Assembly (NCBI RefSeq): GCF_014212125.1
Contig: NZ_JACJVP010000011.1
Coordinates: 62,001 to 126,000, forward strand
Direction: 5' to 3'
DNA length: 64,000 nucleotides
Origin: Cohnella nanjingensis
GTDB taxonomy: Bacteria > Bacillota > Bacilli > Paenibacillales > Paenibacillaceae
Positions 18,044 through 26,085 of the stretch are shown here, in pieces; within the stretch, counting starts at the first letter, position 1; every line of letters starts with the position of its first letter. Below the pieces are notes generated by a model. The model was not told where the DNA came from. It worked only from the letters and a program-made list of their open reading frames with translations, and did not search any database. A program made the translations under genes and the position numbers.

Positions 18044-18891
18044 GACAACTATATGCGATGGACACGTTTTTCTACCACGGGCTCGGTTCCTATCCGTTCG
18101 AGGCGCGCTGCGCCATGCTGCGCGAGCTCGGCTACGACGCGACCTACCTGACCTTGTGGGACGAGCAGGCTTGGCGCGATCTGGACCGGCTGTCTTCCGC
18201 AAGAGAGACGTACGGGCTGGAGGTTGCGGCCGTCTATGCCGTGCTGGATCTGACCCAGTCCCCCGATGCCCCGGAGGCAGCGAGAATTACGGCGATGTTG
18301 GAGCGACTGCAAGGGTGCGGCCGAGTGGAATTGGCGCTGACGATGGGGGATTCCGGGCTGGCGCCATCGGATCCGGAAGGCGACCGGCTGGCGATCGAAT
18401 GGCTCTCCCGTCTGCTGTCTATCGCAGAGCGCAACCGGATTCGAATCTCACTTTATCCGCATGTGTTTTTCTGGCTCGAGCGGTGGGAGGACGCGCTCCG
18501 ACTCACGAATCGGCTGGATCATCCGCTGCTGGGCATCGCATTCGGCTCGTTCCACTGGTTCGCGGTTGACGGGCGGAACTTGAAGGAAGCGTTGACCGCT
18601 TGCGCGCCTCGCCTTCACGCCGTCAATCTATGCGGGAGCCGCAAGCTGCCGCCGGGCTCGGGTCTGCCCGCGTCCATCGAGACCATCGACCGGGGGGAGC
18701 TGGACGTGTTTTATTTGCTCGGCGCGTTGAAGGCGACCGGCTACGACGGCATGGTCGGATTCCAAGGCTACGGCATGGGCGGAGACGCATACGGGAATTT
18801 GGAGCGGAATCGGCAGACCTATACGCGAATGACGGGCCTGCTGGATCGATTCCCGGACTGGGCGGCATCCGGGTGGAACGATTCGCGATAG
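18040..18891 (+). CDS. TIM-barrel protein of the sugar isomerase/epimerase family
   Basis: 283 residues from a TTG that overlaps the Gfo/Idh stop; GAGGGAGGG lies 6 nt before it. The next possible start is ATG 18058. Recognisable pieces are YTLWDEQAWRD-type barrel entry (LGYDATYLTLWDE), RISLYPHVFFW, LGIAFGSFHWFAVDG and YDGMVGFQGYG. The usual acidic metal ligands are less obvious than in the other barrels, so the active site may differ. Function not assignable beyond family. Confidence 0.72.
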   Translation: MRQLYAMDTFFYHGLGSYPFEARCAMLRELGYDATYLTLWDEQAWRDLDRLSSARETYGLEVAAVYAVLDLTQSPDAPEAARITAMLERLQGCGRVELALTMGDSGLAPSDPEGDRLAIEWLSRLLSIAERNRIRISLYPHVFFWLERWEDALRLTNRLDHPLLGIAFGSFHWFAVDGRNLKEALTACAPRLHAVNLCGSRKLPPGSGLPASIETIDRGELDVFYLLGALKATGYDGMVGFQGYGMGGDAYGNLERNRQTYTRMTGLLDRFPDWAASGWNDSR

Positions 18892-18937
18892 AGGACGGAA
18901 TCTATCGGAATGAACAGAGACGATGGGAGGCGACAAG

Positions 18938-19834
18938 ATGGCCGCGAGAAATGCGATCAACGACGGCGCTGCCCGCGCCCCGAGGCTGGAGCTGCAGCAA
19001 TCGTGGTGGGCCATGATCGGATTGGGGGAGAACGGCAAGGAATGGGACATGGAGCGGAAGTTCGAGAAGATCGCGGAAGCGGGCTTCTCCGCCATCAGCG
19101 CTTCCATTCCCGCCCCGGAGGAGGAGGAAAACTGGCTGCGGCTGCTGGAGCGGTACAAGCTCGGCTTCAGCGCCATGGCATTCCCGTCCAGCGTGAACGC
19201 GTATCGGGAAACCTTGGCGGCCGCAGCCCGAATGGGATGCGTACAGTATGTGAATCTGCAGGTCATGGACAGCTTCGTCTGCGGAGACGCGGCGACCGGG
19301 CTGCTGTCCGGCTTGCTGAGGGCGGCGGACGAAGCCGCCATCCCGACGTTCGTCGAGAAGCATCGGGGAACGGTCACGCAGGACCTGATCCGGACCGTTC
19401 GTTACACCCGGGCGCTGCGGGAACTCAGACTGACGATCGATCTGTCGCATTACGTCGTCGCCGGCGAACTGAACGGGCCGCCGGACAAGGCGGAGAGCCG
19501 CTTCGACGAGCTGTTGGCGCGAACTTCCGTCATTCACGGCAGAGTGTCGAACGGCGAGCAGGTCCAGGTGGACATCGGCGCGGAAGGCGACCATCCGATG
19601 CTGGAGCGCTTCGCGCGCTGGTGGCGCAAGGGAATGGCCTGCTGGCTCGAGCAGGCCCAGCCGGGCGATGTCCTCCCGTTCGTAACCGAACTCGGCCCGC
19701 CGGGTTACTACGCGATCACGCAGAGGGACGCCGGCGGCCGCGAGCGCGAGATCTCGGACCGCTGGCAGCAAGCTCTGTTGCTCAAGCGAATCGCCGAGGA
19801 GCAATGGCGGCAAGCGCTCTCCGACCGTCCATGA
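18938..19834 (+). CDS. TIM-barrel protein of the xylose-isomerase-like family
   Basis: 298 residues; ATG 18938 chosen because GGGAGG precedes it by 7 nt. Features include AAEAGFSAIS-like barrel entry (IAEAGFSAISAS), VEKHRGTVTQD, LTIDLSHYVVAGE with Asp-His, and FVTELGPPGYYAIT with Glu. It is the fifth barrel of this general type in 7.5 kb. It ends the second half of the cluster and is followed by a terminator. Confidence 0.75.
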   Translation: MAARNAINDGAARAPRLELQQSWWAMIGLGENGKEWDMERKFEKIAEAGFSAISASIPAPEEEENWLRLLERYKLGFSAMAFPSSVNAYRETLAAAARMGCVQYVNLQVMDSFVCGDAATGLLSGLLRAADEAAIPTFVEKHRGTVTQDLIRTVRYTRALRELRLTIDLSHYVVAGELNGPPDKAESRFDELLARTSVIHGRVSNGEQVQVDIGAEGDHPMLERFARWWRKGMACWLEQAQPGDVLPFVTELGPPGYYAITQRDAGGREREISDRWQQALLLKRIAEEQWRQALSDRP

Positions 19835-19847
19835 AGTACAAAACGAG

Positions 19848-19889
19848 ACGCCCCAGACCCGAGTGCCGATCGGGTTTGGGGCGTTTTTT
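19848..19889 (+). terminator. Intrinsic terminator ending the catabolic cluster
   Basis: Stem ACGCCCCAGACCCG / CGGGTTTGGGGCGT (14 bp with one wobble) with a 9-nt loop and a six-T tail. Confidence 0.88.
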
Positions 19890-20063
19890 GGAGAGCTACA
19901 AAGGTTCACGCCTGCTTCCGGAAAGTCGGCCAAGCCGGTTTTCCTCGCATGGCATGCTGTCCTCCATTCCATACGTTATAGCGGATAAATCGACGTTCAA
20001 CGAGGATCGTCGCCCGGACGGGCGATGCGAGATTCCGATGAACGTCGATGCCGAAGCCGTTCG

Positions 20064-21329
20064 TCAAAGCCGGGGCGTTTCACGCGTTTCGTTTTTGAGC
20101 AGCGATCTTAAAGAGAGCTCCGGATTGGAGAGTGCTAGAGGGTCGGGGACGGCACGCCGTTCGATCAGCATCTCCGCGAGCCGAATCTCCTTGGCTACGG
20201 CCGGATGGCCGATGCCGCTCGCCGCGACGAGCCGGCCGTCGCCCGCGAGATGGAAGAATAGACTTCCCTTCTCCCCGAGGCTGCGGCGTACCGTTGTCGT
20301 CCCGGCATCCGGCAAGCCCGCGACCTGCAGCGTCAGATCGTACTGATCCGACCAGAACCATGGGACGGAGCCGTAGGCTTCTCCGGCGCCAAGCATGCTG
20401 CCCGCGACGTGCGCGCCTTGATCCTGCGCGTTGCGCCAAGCTTCAAGCCGCAGCCTCTTCCCGTCATAGAGCGGATGAGGGAACGAGCAGCAATCTCCCG
20501 CCGCGAAGATGTCGGGGTCCGACGTCGCCAGTCTCTCGTCCGTGCAGATGCCGTTGTCTAAGGCGAGACCGGCATCGGCGGCCAGCTCCGTCGCCGGCAT
20601 GGCGCCGATGCCGGCGACGACCGCGTCGCAGGTCAGGACCTCGCCGTCCGTCAGGCGGACGCGGAACCCGCCGCCCTCCCGCGTCATACCGCCAATGCCG
20701 GCGCCCAGCTTGAACGATACGCCCGCGGCCCGATGGCGGGCATCGACGACGGCGGCGAGCGCTTCCGGCACGCCCCGCATTAGAATGCGCGGGCCCGCTT
20801 CGATGACGGCGACTTCGCAGCCGAGCTCCCTGGCGCTGGCGGCGACCTCGAGACCGATGAAGCCGCCTCCGACGATCGCGATCCGCCGTCCGGGCCGCAG
20901 CCGCCCGCGAAGCGTCAGCGCATCGGCGAACGAGCGCAGATACAGCACGCCCGCGCCGTCCGACGCCAGCCGCTCGGATGGCAAGCGGCGGGGGCGCGCA
21001 CCCGTCGCGAGCAGCAGCCGTTCATATCGCAGCAAGGTTCCGTCCTCCAGCCGCACGGCATGCTCGTCCCGTTCAATGGCGATCGCTCTGCGCTCCTTCA
21101 TGAACCGAATATTCAGGGCCTCCAGCCGCTCGCGGCCCTGGATGAAGGCGGGCTCTGGATCGCCAGCCTCCAGGAGGGCGCGTTTGGACAGGGGAGGGCG
21201 CTCGTAGGGCGCCAACGCTTCTTCGCCGACCAGGGTGATGTTCCCCGTCCATCCCCGGTCGCGCAGCTCCCCCGCCGCGCGGGCGCCCGTCTCCCCCGCT
21301 CCGATGATCAACATGCCGCATTCCGTCAA
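20064..21329 (-). CDS. FAD-dependent NAD(P)H-ferredoxin reductase (MocF-like)
   Basis: 421 residues. I place the start at the TTG ending at 21329, preceded by GAGGAGG that overlaps the Rieske stop; no ATG with a ribosome site is nearby. Two dinucleotide-binding motifs are present (LIIGAGETGARAA and IAIVGGGFIGLEVA), plus DIFAAGDCCSFPH near the C-terminal half. This matches BphA4/rubredoxin-reductase-type enzymes that pass electrons from NAD(P)H to a Rieske ferredoxin. It lies 13 nt after the Rieske gene and is the third member of a three-gene electron chain ending at the desaturase-like oxygenase. Confidence 0.9.
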   Translation of the reverse strand: MTECGMLIIGAGETGARAAGELRDRGWTGNITLVGEEALAPYERPPLSKRALLEAGDPEPAFIQGRERLEALNIRFMKERRAIAIERDEHAVRLEDGTLLRYERLLLATGARPRRLPSERLASDGAGVLYLRSFADALTLRGRLRPGRRIAIVGGGFIGLEVAASARELGCEVAVIEAGPRILMRGVPEALAAVVDARHRAAGVSFKLGAGIGGMTREGGGFRVRLTDGEVLTCDAVVAGIGAMPATELAADAGLALDNGICTDERLATSDPDIFAAGDCCSFPHPLYDGKRLRLEAWRNAQDQGAHVAGSMLGAGEAYGSVPWFWSDQYDLTLQVAGLPDAGTTTVRRSLGEKGSLFFHLAGDGRLVAASGIGHPAVAKEIRLAEMLIERRAVPDPLALSNPELSLRSLLKNETRETPRL

Positions 21330-21342
21330 CGCAACCGCCTCC

Positions 21343-21663
21343 TCAATCGATTTTGATCCAGATCGTTCCCGCGTCGTTCTTGACCGGATAGGTTCGAAGC
21401 GCGACGCATACCGGAGCGCGCTTGGCTTCGCCGGTCGCATAGTCGAATCTGCCGTTATGCTTCGGACATTCGATCTGACGGCCGATGACGAGCCCGTCGG
21501 CCAGATGGAACCTCTCGTGCGTGCAGTAGCCGTCGGTCGCGTAGTATTGATCGTCCGCCGAACGGTACAAAGCGAACGTCCGGTCCCCGTGATCGAACCG
21601 GATCACGTCCTCTTCCTCGATCTCCTCGGCCTCGCATGCCGCGATCCATTGTTCGTTCGCCAT
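21343..21663 (-). CDS. Rieske [2Fe-2S] ferredoxin (MocE-like)
   Basis: 106 residues, the usual size of a soluble Rieske ferredoxin. Cluster ligands are Cys47 and His49 (CTH) and Cys66 and His69 (CPKHN). It should shuttle electrons from the reductase gene downstream to the oxygenase gene upstream; 11 nt separate it from the latter. No signal peptide, so cytoplasmic. Confidence 0.93.
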   Translation of the reverse strand: MANEQWIAACEAEEIEEEDVIRFDHGDRTFALYRSADDQYYATDGYCTHERFHLADGLVIGRQIECPKHNGRFDYATGEAKRAPVCVALRTYPVKNDAGTIWIKID

Positions 21664-21674
21664 GGTCTGGCACC

Positions 21675-22793
21675 TCATTTCGCAAGTGATTCGTTCGTTT
21701 GCCGCGCTTGAGCGGCGCCCGTCTCCTCGGCCGGCCCATACCGGTAAGGGCGAGCCGTCTCGGGCAGCGGACGCACGATGGTGTACGTCGGGTCCTTGCG
21801 CTGCCGCGCGAGCGCTTGGAATACCTCCCGAAGCGCGGCGGCCAGGCTCGGCGATGGCGCGGGACAGTCGTGCCTGATCTCCTCGTGCAGCTTCGGAAGC
21901 GCATGGTACGGCACCATCGGGAACATGTGGTGCTCGGTGTGATAATTCATGTTCCAATACAGAAACCGCAAGATCGGATTCATATAAGTCGTACGGGTGT
22001 TCAGGCGGTGATCCAGCACGTCCTCGTACAATCCCAAGTGCTGCGACATGCCGGTCAACAGCACGAGAAAGCTGCCGTAGAACGAAGGCAGGACGATGAA
22101 CAGGGCCGGCAGAACCGTTCCCCCATAGAGACAGGCGATAACGACGGCGGCGAATATCAGGACGTACACTCGCGATTCCCAGCAGGTCTTCGGAATCTCC
22201 GACGCCGGGATGTATTCGCGCTCCTCCGCGTCGAGCTTGCCGAAGCAGTGAAGAAGCATGCGCTTCAAGTCGCGGGGGCCGCCGTACAGCTTGAACGACT
22301 CCATCAGGATGACGCGCCATACGGGCGGACGCGGCGCGACGATCTCCGGATCGCGGCCGACGATGATCGTATCCGTGTGGTGCCTGGCATGGCTCCATCG
22401 CCATGGCGTAGCCGGCCTCAGAATCATGAACGACGCGATCTGATAGACCGCTTCGTTCATCCACGGCGTCTTGAACGCCGTTCCGTGGCCGCATTCGTGC
22501 CAACGGGAATCGGCAGGCGAGGCATACAATACGCCGTAAACCGCGAAGGCCGGAATCGCCCACCAGGTTCCCCAGGACAAGTACGCAGCGTATCCGGCCG
22601 CCGCCAGCGCGCCGAACCAGAGGAGCGTGTCGCGTATGGCCGGGCCGTCCTTTCTTTTCATCAGTTGTTTCAATTTCGGCCGGGGGACCGGACAGACGTA
22701 CCATTCGGCAGCGGCCAGCCCCTTCTGCCGCGCCAGGGCATTCTCCGGTCCGGTCAAGCGATAGTCTCTCTTGCGGGTAGCGGTCGGCACCAT
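21675..22793 (-). CDS. Fatty-acid-desaturase-superfamily di-iron oxygenase (MocD-like)
   Basis: 372 residues starting at an ATG preceded by GAGGAGGAG. The three histidine boxes of the membrane di-iron family are HECGH (99-103), HARHH (135-139) and HTEHH (285-289), between four or more membrane segments. It is co-operonic with a Rieske ferredoxin and its reductase. In the literature this combination is typical of rhizopine MocD-MocE-MocF and related hydroxylases/O-demethylases, rather than of acyl-lipid desaturases, which usually use [2Fe-2S] plant-type ferredoxin or flavodoxin. Substrate inferred to be a small sugar- or inositol-like or hydrocarbon molecule; a lipid role is not excluded. Confidence 0.85.
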   Translation of the reverse strand: MVPTATRKRDYRLTGPENALARQKGLAAAEWYVCPVPRPKLKQLMKRKDGPAIRDTLLWFGALAAAGYAAYLSWGTWWAIPAFAVYGVLYASPADSRWHECGHGTAFKTPWMNEAVYQIASFMILRPATPWRWSHARHHTDTIIVGRDPEIVAPRPPVWRVILMESFKLYGGPRDLKRMLLHCFGKLDAEEREYIPASEIPKTCWESRVYVLIFAAVVIACLYGGTVLPALFIVLPSFYGSFLVLLTGMSQHLGLYEDVLDHRLNTRTTYMNPILRFLYWNMNYHTEHHMFPMVPYHALPKLHEEIRHDCPAPSPSLAAALREVFQALARQRKDPTYTIVRPLPETARPYRYGPAEETGAAQARQTNESLAK

Positions 22794-23036
22794 TTTCTCC
22801 TCCTCGGGCGGGATCGTTCAAGAGGAGCGTACACAATCCGAATACACCGCACAATGCGCGAGATTGACGCGTTTTTGTCTGTGATTGATATGGGAATTTA
22901 CAAGAAAAACGTTTTGTTGAGGGGGAAATGCTCTGAATCGTTGCCCTGACTAGGTTTGCATGCGGATTAAGCCAGATTGGCGGAATGGTGGATCGTGTCC
23001 GTTGGAGATTAATGTATACCGCGGGAAAAAGGTAAA
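22794..23036. other. Divergent intergenic region
   Basis: This AT-richer stretch lies between the divergent oxygenase and response-regulator genes. No reading frame, riboswitch fold or good cre match was seen; it should hold the oxygenase promoter on the minus strand, but no convincing -35/-10 pair could be fixed. Confidence 0.4.
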
Positions 23037-23065
23037 TTGTCGAATTCCCTTCGATTGCGTATAGT
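23037..23065 (+). promoter_or_regulatory. Sigma-A-like promoter of the two-component operon
   Basis: TTGTCG (23037-23042), 17-bp spacer, TATAGT (23060-23065). The TATAGTGGC core is the same as in the promoter proposed at 5240. Transcription would start about 90 bases before the GTG start of the response regulator. Confidence 0.65.
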
Positions 23066-23078
23066 GGCTTCACTCCGA

Positions 23079-23100
23079 GGAAACGGAAACGGAAACGGAA
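23079..23100 (+). repeat. Short tandem repeat (GGAAAC) in the 5' leader
   Basis: Three full copies and a partial fourth of the hexamer GGAAAC lie in the untranslated leader of the response regulator gene, about 15 bases after the -10 element. Such tracts can change length by slippage and shift the leader by 6 nt without touching the coding frame. Confidence 0.8.
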
Positions 23101-23162
23101 TCTAGCGGAGGCCGACCGCTTGCGGCCATGGCGGAACGTTCGCGAGAAAAGGGGAGGGCGCC

Positions 23163-24260
23163 GTGTACAAAGTGCTATTGGTGGACGATGAAGTCTATGT
23201 CCGAACGGGGCTGCGAAGGTTGATCCCCTGGAAGGAGATCGGCTATGAAATCTGCGGCGAAGCGGGTAACGGAGCGGCTGCCATGGAGATGATCTTGACG
23301 CATCGGCCCGACCTCGTCATTACGGATATCCGCATGCCGGTGCTGGATGGACTGGAACTGATTCGCCGTTCGGCGGAAGCTGGCCGGCCATCCGTCGCGT
23401 TCCTGATCATGAGCGGCCACGAGGACTTCAAATATGCCCAAATGGCCGTGCGTTACGGCGTGAGCGACTATCTGCTCAAGCCGGTCGACGAAGACGAGCT
23501 TCAAGCCGCGCTGCGGAAGCTGACGAACCACTGGCGCGCGCGCGAGTCGAAAGGGATCCGATCCATGGCGGCGGGCAGCGCGGCGTCCGTGGTGGCGGAA
23601 CGGATGGAGGAGAACGACCGGGAAGCGATCCGCCAAGCGGTCGAACGTCTGGCCGACGAACTCGATGCCCGGCATGCCTCGGAAGAAACGATCCGACGGA
23701 CGGTCGGACTTCTCGTGTCTGCCGTCGCCGCTACGATCGAAGGCATGGACGGCAGCGTGAAGTCGCTGCGTACGCTGGACCGGCTGGAGGGCGGACTGCA
23801 TCTCCCGCGCGCAACGGAAAGCTGGAAGCCGGGGCTGCTGGACTTCGCGCTCGAAGGCGCGGCGCTGATCGACCGGCTGCGGAGAGAGCGGCTGCACGGC
23901 GGCATTCACCGGATCAAGGCCCATATCGAACGGCATTACCGGGAAGAAGTCAGCTTGAAGCGCATTGCCGCGCATTTTTATATGAACCCCGTCTACGTCG
24001 GGCAGCTATTCCGAAAGACGTACGGCGTCTACTTCAACGAATTCGTGCTCGGTCTGCGCGTCCGCGAGGCGAAGAGACTGCTTCGCTTGACGGAGCTGCG
24101 CGTGTACGAGGTTGCCGAACGGGTCGGCTTCGGCCGAACGGACTATTTCATCACGCAGTTCGAGAAGCTGGAAGGGATGACGCCTGCGGAATACCGCGGC
24201 CGGCTGCTCCGCCGGCAAGGCACGGCCGGAGGCGCCCATGACAAGACCGAGCTTGAATAA
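23163..24260 (+). CDS. YesN-type response regulator (receiver plus AraC HTH)
   Basis: 365 residues from GTG 23163 with GGGAGGG 5 nt upstream. The receiver domain has acidic pair Asp8-Asp9, phospho-acceptor Asp55 in LVITDIRMP, and Lys106 in LLKP. A linker of about 130 residues precedes an AraC double HTH (LKRIAAHFYMNPVYVGQLFR and VAERVGFGRTDYFITQFEK ending MTPAEYRG). Partner of the overlapping kinase gene; the pair should activate the importer that follows. Confidence 0.92.
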   Translation: MYKVLLVDDEVYVRTGLRRLIPWKEIGYEICGEAGNGAAAMEMILTHRPDLVITDIRMPVLDGLELIRRSAEAGRPSVAFLIMSGHEDFKYAQMAVRYGVSDYLLKPVDEDELQAALRKLTNHWRARESKGIRSMAAGSAASVVAERMEENDREAIRQAVERLADELDARHASEETIRRTVGLLVSAVAATIEGMDGSVKSLRTLDRLEGGLHLPRATESWKPGLLDFALEGAALIDRLRRERLHGGIHRIKAHIERHYREEVSLKRIAAHFYMNPVYVGQLFRKTYGVYFNEFVLGLRVREAKRLLRLTELRVYEVAERVGFGRTDYFITQFEKLEGMTPAEYRGRLLRRQGTAGGAHDKTELE

Positions 24261-25989
24261 CGTCAGGCTGCGGAACAAGCTGCTGCTGCTTTATTTCCTG
24301 TCCGTTTTCTTCCCGATCGTGGTCACGAACGCGCTGTTCTACAGCGTGACGGCCCACAACGTCCGAAGCCAGAAGGAACGGGACATGCATCTGGCGCTGG
24401 ACCGTGTTCAGGCGGCGTTCCGTTCCCGGATCGAGGACGCCGTCGGCATTTCTTCCGTGTTCTATATGGACGGTTCGATGAACGACGCGCTGGATACGGA
24501 CTATGCGGCGACGGTTGATTATTTGGAAGTGTACGAGGACTACTTGCGTCCGAATCTCCGTAAATATGCGCCGGTATACCGTTCGATCCAGGAATTGACC
24601 CTCTACACCGACAATCCGACCGTGCTCGGAGCGGGGGGCGTCGATCGGATCACCGATCCGGTCCGGCGCGAGGAATGGTACGAGAGAGCGATGGCCGCTC
24701 CGTCCGGGGTCCCCGCGCTCGTCCATTCCCGAACGCCGGCGGGCAGCGCCTTCAGCATCGTCCGCAGGCTGAACGTCTTCGACGGCCCCGCAAGCTATGT
24801 CAAGATTCTCAAAATCGACCTATCCCCGGATATGGTTCGTCAGACGCTCGACAACCGGGGAATGCCAAGCGAGCTGTACCTGGTAAGCCCGTCCGGCGTC
24901 GTCGAATACGCGACCGATTCAACCGCCGTCGGCCGTCACGGTTACGATTCCGCGATCCTCCCCAAAGGCGCGCTTGCGGTAGAGAAACGTTACGACAACG
25001 TCGGCTGCTTAAGCGGATGGACCGTCGCGGGTCTCGTCCCGGAAGCCGAGATGCTGTCCGAGGTGCGCAAGTCACGGGTTTTTGTCGTCTATCTGGCCTG
25101 CGCGAACCTGCTGCTGCCGACGTTCGTCATCGCTTGGATCTCCAAGTCGCTGCACGACAGGCTCCTGCGCATCGTCAAGCAGATCAAAAAAGTCAAAAAC
25201 CGGAACTTCGAGCCGATCCCGCTAGCCGAATGCGCGGACGAAATCGGGCAGCTCGCAACCGAATTCAATCGGATGACCCGGCAGATCAAGACGCTGATCG
25301 ACGACGTCTACTTGGCGGATATCCAGAAGAAGGACCTGGAGCTGCAGCGCAGGCGGGCGCAGCTTCACGCGCTCCAGAGCCAGATCAACCCCCACTTTCT
25401 GTTCAACACCTTGGAGACGCTGCGGATGCGCAGCCTAATCAAGGGAGAGGAAGAAACGGCCAGAATCATCGGCCGGCTCTCCAAGATTTTCCGGCGATCG
25501 CTGTCTTGGGGCAGCGACTGGATCCCGGTCCGACAGGAGCTGGAGTTGATCGAATCGTTTCTGGACATTCAGAAGTACCGGTTCGGGGACAAACTCGCCT
25601 ATCGGATACAGGTCGGCGAGGGGGCGGAGAGCTATCGTATCCCGAAAATGATATTGCTGCCCTTCGTGGAGAACGCAAGCATACACGGCATCGAGTCGAT
25701 CGAAGCCCAGGGCCTGATCGAGCTTGAGCTTGCGGCCTCAGGCGGCGAGCTTACGTTCCTGTTGCGGGACAACGGGAAGGGGATGGACGCGCGCAAGCTG
25801 GGAGAACTGCTGTCGGACAAGCGGCCGGAAGAAGGAGCCGAAGAGCGCGTCGGCATTCGCAACGTGGCCGCGAGACTGCATCTCTATTACGGCAAGGAAG
25901 CCAGTCTTCAGATCGAGAGCGAGCCGGGCATAGGCACGACCGTCCTGCTTCGGCTTCCGCATCCGCATCCGATAAACTTTCCCCAATAA
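24238..25989 (+). CDS. YesM-type sensor histidine kinase
   Basis: 583 residues, overlapping the response regulator by 23 nt. Two membrane spans (about 15-38 and 280-303) flank a Cache-like extracellular sensor; a HAMP domain (about 305-355) follows. The His_kinase domain has LQSQINPHFLFNTLE with phospho-acceptor His386, then an HATPase_c domain with LLPFVENASIHGIE and DNGKGM. This class senses carbohydrates, often via the neighbouring binding lipoprotein, whose gene follows directly. Confidence 0.93.
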   Translation: MTRPSLNNVRLRNKLLLLYFLSVFFPIVVTNALFYSVTAHNVRSQKERDMHLALDRVQAAFRSRIEDAVGISSVFYMDGSMNDALDTDYAATVDYLEVYEDYLRPNLRKYAPVYRSIQELTLYTDNPTVLGAGGVDRITDPVRREEWYERAMAAPSGVPALVHSRTPAGSAFSIVRRLNVFDGPASYVKILKIDLSPDMVRQTLDNRGMPSELYLVSPSGVVEYATDSTAVGRHGYDSAILPKGALAVEKRYDNVGCLSGWTVAGLVPEAEMLSEVRKSRVFVVYLACANLLLPTFVIAWISKSLHDRLLRIVKQIKKVKNRNFEPIPLAECADEIGQLATEFNRMTRQIKTLIDDVYLADIQKKDLELQRRRAQLHALQSQINPHFLFNTLETLRMRSLIKGEEETARIIGRLSKIFRRSLSWGSDWIPVRQELELIESFLDIQKYRFGDKLAYRIQVGEGAESYRIPKMILLPFVENASIHGIESIEAQGLIELELAASGGELTFLLRDNGKGMDARKLGELLSDKRPEEGAEERVGIRNVAARLHLYYGKEASLQIESEPGIGTTVLLRLPHPHPINFPQ

Positions 25990-26042
25990 AAGCTAAAGTT
26001 TGTGGGCTGATTTCCGCAGGGAGGATTGTTTATGATGTTTTT

Positions 26043-26056
26043 TGTAAGTGCTTTCA
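26043..26056 (+). promoter_or_regulatory. Candidate cre site ahead of the second importer
   Basis: TGTAAGTGCTTTCA matches 13 of 14 positions of TGWAANCGNTNWCA. It lies 30 bases before the ATG at 26086 and downstream of the kinase stop, so it could block transcription of the importer genes during growth on preferred sugars. It would be inside the coding region if translation starts at 26032. Confidence 0.55.
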
Positions 26057-26085
26057 TCCAACGCGAAAAGGGGATCTGTCCGGCA

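Noticed and set aside
22896..22917. cre site in the divergent region before the two-component genes
   Set aside because: The AAAACGTTTT core looks similar but matches too few consensus positions.
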